From NCBI GenBank assembly GCA_035352635.1, contig DAOPYA010000001.1:1-64000 (forward strand): a stretch of 64,000 bases of DNA, in the 5' to 3' direction. The notes below the pieces were generated by a model, which was not told where the DNA came from, searched no databases, and saw only the letters and a list, made by a program, of their open reading frames with translations. This document shows, piece by piece, positions 60,904 to 64,000 of this stretch. The stretch comes from Rifleibacterium sp035352635. GTDB taxonomy: Bacteria; Muiribacteriota; Ozemobacteria; Ozemobacterales; Ozemobacteraceae. The translations under genes were made by a program, and so were the position numbers. Position 1 is the stretch's first letter. Every line of letters begins with the position of its first letter.

Positions 60904-60937
60904 CATTTTAGCATTTTTTCAACGAAAGGCATTATCG

Positions 60938-62392
60938 ATGAACAAACCCGACGGCAATCCTGGCAAAAAGGTCATGGATGCAATAACTCCCAAGTCTGAA
61001 GATATTTCGCGGTGGTATACCGATGTAGTTCTGAAAGCTAAAATGGCCGATTATTCACCTGTTAAAGGCTGCATGATCATCAGACCTTACGGTTACGCAA
61101 TCTGGGAAAACATTCAGCGGATTCTGGACGCTGAATTCAAGCGCCTTGGCCATCAGAATGCCTATTTTCCGGTTTTCATACCCGAAAGTTTTCTGACCAA
61201 AGAAGCCGAACATGTTGAAGGTTTTGCGCCCGAAGTCGCCTGGGTAACGCACGGTGGCAGCGAAGAACTCGAAGAAAGGCTCGCAATCAGGCCAACTTCT
61301 GAAGCTATCATCGGCCACATGTATTCGAAATGGATCGAAAGCTATCGCGATCTGCCTGTATTGATCAACCAGTGGGCCAATGTCGTCAGATGGGAAAAGG
61401 TTACACGCCCGTTCCTGCGCACCACCGAATTTCTCTGGCAGGAAGGCCACACCGCGCACCGCACTCACGAAGAAGCCCAGGCAGAAGTAATGCAGATGTT
61501 GAAAGTTTACCAGAATTTCGTCGAAAATGATCTGGCTATTCCGCTGGTTACGGGCGAAAAAAGCCAGAAAGAAAAATTCGCCGGCGCTCTCAATACCTAT
61601 ACGATTGAAGCACTGATGCCAGATGGCCAGGCTTTGCAATCGGGCACTTCCCACGATCTCGGCCAGAATTTTGCTAAAGCTTTCGATATTAATTTCCTTG
61701 ATTCAGACAGCCAGCGCAAATTTGCCTGGACTACCTCATGGGGTATGTCTACCCGCATTATTGGCGCAACTATCATGGTGCATGGCGATGACCGTGGCCT
61801 GCGTCTGCCCCCGAGAATTGCTCCCATTCAGGCAGTTATCATTCCAATCGTTTATAAAGATTCGCAGGATGTTATCGTCAAAGCCCGCGAATTGAATAAG
61901 CGTCTGGCTGACCGCGGAGTGCGCGTTCACCTGGATGATCGCGAAGGCTTCAAGCCTGGCTGGAAATACTCGGAATATGAAATGACGGGCGTGCCGCTGC
62001 GTGTTGAAATCGGTCAGAAAGACCTCGAAAAGAATCAGGTCTGTCTGGTGCGCCGCGATACCCTTGAAAAAATGTTTATCCCCGATGCGGAACTCGAAAC
62101 GACAGTCGAACGCCTGATGGTCGAAATTCAGAAAAACCTGTTCGCCCAGGCCTCAGAAATTTTGAGCAGCCGAACCTTCAGAGCCACGAGTTTTGAAGAA
62201 TTTGTCGCGGTTATCAAAGACAAGCATGGCATGGCTGACCTCGTATGGTGCGGCGCCCTCGAGTGTGAAGCAAAATTTAAGGCCGAAGCTGGTGCAACCA
62301 TAAGATGTTTCAATGACCGCGAAATCGACGGGCCATGTGTGGTCTGCGGCAAAGCCGGTCAAAAAAGGGTTTTCGTGGCAAGGGCTTACTGA
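60938..62392 (+). CDS. proS: prolyl-tRNA synthetase, archaeal/eukaryal type
   Basis: 484 residues. Class II aminoacyl-tRNA synthetase that charges tRNA-Pro. It lacks the large editing insertion of the E. coli type and instead has the C-terminal zinc-like Cys region of the archaeal/eukaryal form (CGALECEAKF ... CVVCGKAG). Motif 1 lies near 40-55, motif 2 in RPFLRTTEFLWQEGHTAH, and motif 3 in GDDRGLRLPPRIAP. The anticodon-binding domain follows (VRVHLDDREGFKPGWKYSEYE). The ATG has GAAAGG upstream. This type occurs in many bacteria. Confidence 0.96.
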   Translation: MNKPDGNPGKKVMDAITPKSEDISRWYTDVVLKAKMADYSPVKGCMIIRPYGYAIWENIQRILDAEFKRLGHQNAYFPVFIPESFLTKEAEHVEGFAPEVAWVTHGGSEELEERLAIRPTSEAIIGHMYSKWIESYRDLPVLINQWANVVRWEKVTRPFLRTTEFLWQEGHTAHRTHEEAQAEVMQMLKVYQNFVENDLAIPLVTGEKSQKEKFAGALNTYTIEALMPDGQALQSGTSHDLGQNFAKAFDINFLDSDSQRKFAWTTSWGMSTRIIGATIMVHGDDRGLRLPPRIAPIQAVIIPIVYKDSQDVIVKARELNKRLADRGVRVHLDDREGFKPGWKYSEYEMTGVPLRVEIGQKDLEKNQVCLVRRDTLEKMFIPDAELETTVERLMVEIQKNLFAQASEILSSRTFRATSFEEFVAVIKDKHGMADLVWCGALECEAKFKAEAGATIRCFNDREIDGPCVVCGKAGQKRVFVARAY

Positions 62393-62413
62393 TTCTCTCT
62401 TTGACTGATAAAA

Positions 62414-62453
62414 ACGGCACTGCTGAATGTCATTCGGCGGTGCTGTTTTTTTT
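62414..62453 (+). terminator. intrinsic terminator after proS
   Basis: A 16-bp imperfect stem with three G-U pairs (62414-62429 with 62431-62446) is followed by a run of eight T, 21 bases after the proS stop. Confidence 0.85.
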
Positions 62454-62466
62454 GGCTCAGGGTGTG

Positions 62467-62497
62467 TTAGACTACAGCAAATTACAGACTGGATAAT
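62467..62497 (+). promoter_or_regulatory. possible promoter for the HEAT gene
   Basis: GATAAT at 62492-62497 has only a poor -35 (TTAGAC, 62467-62472, spacer 19). The box is so close to the ATG at 62503 that a transcript would begin at or near it. Confidence 0.35.
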
Positions 62498-62502
62498 ATG
62501 AC

Positions 62503-64000
62503 ATGGACATTAAGGTTAAGAAACTTTTAAAAGATCTGACAAACAAAGATGACGATCTAAGGGCTCTTTCGACCATGACCCTCATGAAACTCGATTTTCC
62601 CGAAAAATCGGCTCGTGAAGAAGTGCTTCTGAACCTGATTCAAGCGACCCAGGATAAAAATATTGCCGTGCGCTTTTTCGCTCGCAGGGCCATTGACAAG
62701 ATTCGTAAAACCGAAAAGCTTCTGAAATCAGCAATGGGCGAAACCGCCACTCTGCCCATCGAAGAGCGCCTGGCTTCTAATGATTACCAGGATCGCCTGA
62801 ACGCCGTTATGGATGTAAAATCCGAAGCAAAGGCCGAATTCAAGGGGCAGTTACTGAAAATGCTCGAAACAGAAGATCATACTTTTGTCAGAGCCACGCT
62901 GATCAGTTGTTTGTCTGGCTTTCTCAAAAAAGAAGAGGCCGTGGTTCTCAGCCCGTTTCTTGCAGACGAGGATAATCGAGTTCGTTCAAATACTATTGAA
63001 GCCCTTGAACGCCTCAAAGCTGAAGATTCAATCCCCGGGTTGTTCACAGCGCTTTCCGACCCTGATAACCGTATCAGGGCAGCGGCTGCCAAGGCGCTGC
63101 AGGCCTTCGGCGAAGAAAAGGTGTTTGCTGAACTTAAAAAGATGCTTGAGTCACCTGAAGAGTGGATGAAAGGCAGCGCTATCTATGCTCTTTCACATAT
63201 TATGGCCGGCGAAGCGATCGAATTGTTGCTCGAAACCGCCCGGCAGGCTACCCATGTCGAAACGAGGGTTAAAGCAATCATCGCCCTGGCAAATTACCAC
63301 GATTCAAGCGCCTGGGGCTTTCTTAAAGGTCTGAGCACCTCTGGCGAAGGGGTTTTTAAAGAGACCGCCCAGAAAGCCGTGCGGCTTATGGAAGAAAAAT
63401 TCGGCCCCACGCCGCCAAACACCACGATGATCAGCACTAATACCGTCACAGATTCTTCCGGTGCGGCAAAATCAGATGGTCAGGCGGTTGAAACCGCCCG
63501 AAACGAAGACCTCGCCGCCACCGTTACCAGGTTTTTCCGCAAGGGTCGCGATGAGGCGATCGGGCTGTCGAATCGTGCGGCTCTGAACTTTAATGTTACC
63601 GATCACAAAAAGGAACTCGACGAACTTTTTAAAGAAGCCGGGCGCGTCACCTTTGATATCTACCAGGCAGGCGAAGTCGAGTTTGCTGACATGCTCACCC
63701 TCGGGCACGAGATTCTGCGCATGAACTTTTTTGTCCAGAAATATACCGAACAGGAACAAAAATTGGCCGGCAGCAAGCCTGACGGTTTTTTTGGGCTGCT
63801 CAAAAGCCTGTTCTCGAAGTCGTCAGAGCAGGCCAACAGTTCTTCACAGGCTGATAAGTTTGCCAAAAAACGTGATGAGCTTTTTTTGAAGCTTGGGCAA
63901 CTCGCCCTCAAGAAATACGAGAAGGAAGAATTTCGTCACAAGCTTCTTGAAGTGCATTTTGTGACTTTGCAGAAGCTGAACCGCAAGGTCGCCGGTGAAC
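62503..64000 (+). CDS. HEAT-repeat protein, 3' end outside window
   Basis: The frame is open from the ATG at 62503 to the right edge, giving 499 visible residues. The first 300 or so hold HEAT repeats (DNRVRSNTIEALERL, DNRIRAAAAKALQAF, VKAIIALANYHD). A Ser/Thr/Ala linker follows near 315-335, then a helical region rich in Lys/Glu (about 345 onward; ELDELFKEAGRVTFDIYQAGE), with a stretch GFFGLLKSLFSKSSEQ that could be amphipathic. The rest is beyond the window. No SD is seen, in line with a possible leaderless start. Similar in style to the HEAT proteins of the pilus operons but not obviously part of them. Confidence 0.8.
   Translation, partial: MDIKVKKLLKDLTNKDDDLRALSTMTLMKLDFPEKSAREEVLLNLIQATQDKNIAVRFFARRAIDKIRKTEKLLKSAMGETATLPIEERLASNDYQDRLNAVMDVKSEAKAEFKGQLLKMLETEDHTFVRATLISCLSGFLKKEEAVVLSPFLADEDNRVRSNTIEALERLKAEDSIPGLFTALSDPDNRIRAAAAKALQAFGEEKVFAELKKMLESPEEWMKGSAIYALSHIMAGEAIELLLETARQATHVETRVKAIIALANYHDSSAWGFLKGLSTSGEGVFKETAQKAVRLMEEKFGPTPPNTTMISTNTVTDSSGAAKSDGQAVETARNEDLAATVTRFFRKGRDEAIGLSNRAALNFNVTDHKKELDELFKEAGRVTFDIYQAGEVEFADMLTLGHEILRMNFFVQKYTEQEQKLAGSKPDGFFGLLKSLFSKSSEQANSSSQADKFAKKRDELFLKLGQLALKKYEKEEFRHKLLEVHFVTLQKLNRKVAGE

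Noticed and set aside
61055..61654. 199-residue open frame on the minus strand inside proS
   Set aside because: proS is a complete, motif-rich gene; the opposite frame is chance.
1..64000. CRISPR arrays, tRNA/rRNA genes, insertion sequences, prophage genes
   Set aside because: Reading the gaps, all under 300 bases, showed no spaced direct repeats, no tRNA-like cloverleaf ends, and no transposase, integrase or phage motif in any frame.

Overview
The window looks like chromosome of a free-living, LPS-bearing diderm bacterium. The evidence is a Kdo transferase, three GT9 heptosyltransferase-like enzymes, a lipid A acyltransferase-like protein, OmpA-domain proteins, FtsEX with an EnvC-like partner, and type IV pilus genes. 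Housekeeping genes are spread among large TPR and HEAT repeat proteins. That mix, with no close match to Proteobacteria in gene order, fits a deep uncultured lineage such as Candidatus Riflebacteria/Ozemobacteria. This placement is inference from gene content, not a search result. There are no rRNA or tRNA genes, CRISPR arrays, insertion sequences or phage genes that I can see. Coding density is very high and no gap without a gene exceeds 300 bases.

Layout. 1-17 kb: mostly singly transcribed genes. These are the end of a DAHP synthase, a membrane iron-sulfur protein fused to TPRs, an exported unknown, MgtE, a PLP-dependent Cys/Met enzyme, 1-pyrroline-5-carboxylate dehydrogenase, a second exported unknown, a short HAMP protein, a cheC-cheD-membrane protein-sigma factor operon, pth, gpmI-gmk, and a FecR-domain protein. 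17.3-27.0 kb (minus strand): ten genes chained by overlapping stops and starts. They run from an exported coiled-coil protein through asd, a secretin-N-like exported protein, a DUF362 ferredoxin, an LpxL-like acyltransferase, waaA and three GT9 enzymes to arfB. 27.0-27.6 kb: an RsbW-like kinase.

27.6-37.2 kb (minus strand): the most unusual region. It is a seven-gene operon with two paralogous proteins that each fuse a TauA/SsuA-type ABC substrate-binding domain to a peptidoglycan-binding OmpA domain. A PspA-family protein lies between them. An ABC permease with a large extracytoplasmic insertion, its ATPase with a long disordered N-terminal extension, a membrane coiled-coil protein and an AAA+ ATPase follow. 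I propose that it is an envelope-stress or membrane-maintenance system built on an ABC importer, wall-anchored sensors, PspA and an AAA+ remodeler.

38.0-56.2 kb (minus strand): ftsE-ftsX-envC-like-ctpA, then three prepilins, PilB/GspE, PilM, PilN, PilO, a PilP-like protein, a HEAT protein and two large TPR proteins that each cross the inner membrane once. 56.4-60.9 kb (plus strand): pilT, a second PilT/PilU-like ATPase with altered catalytic boxes, and a HEAT-TPR protein, overlapping by 4 bases each. No secretin, PilC platform or prepilin peptidase gene is in the window, so the pilus set is incomplete here. 60.9-64 kb: an archaeal/eukaryal-type prolyl-tRNA synthetase behind a promoter embedded in a perfect palindrome, and a HEAT protein that runs off the right edge.
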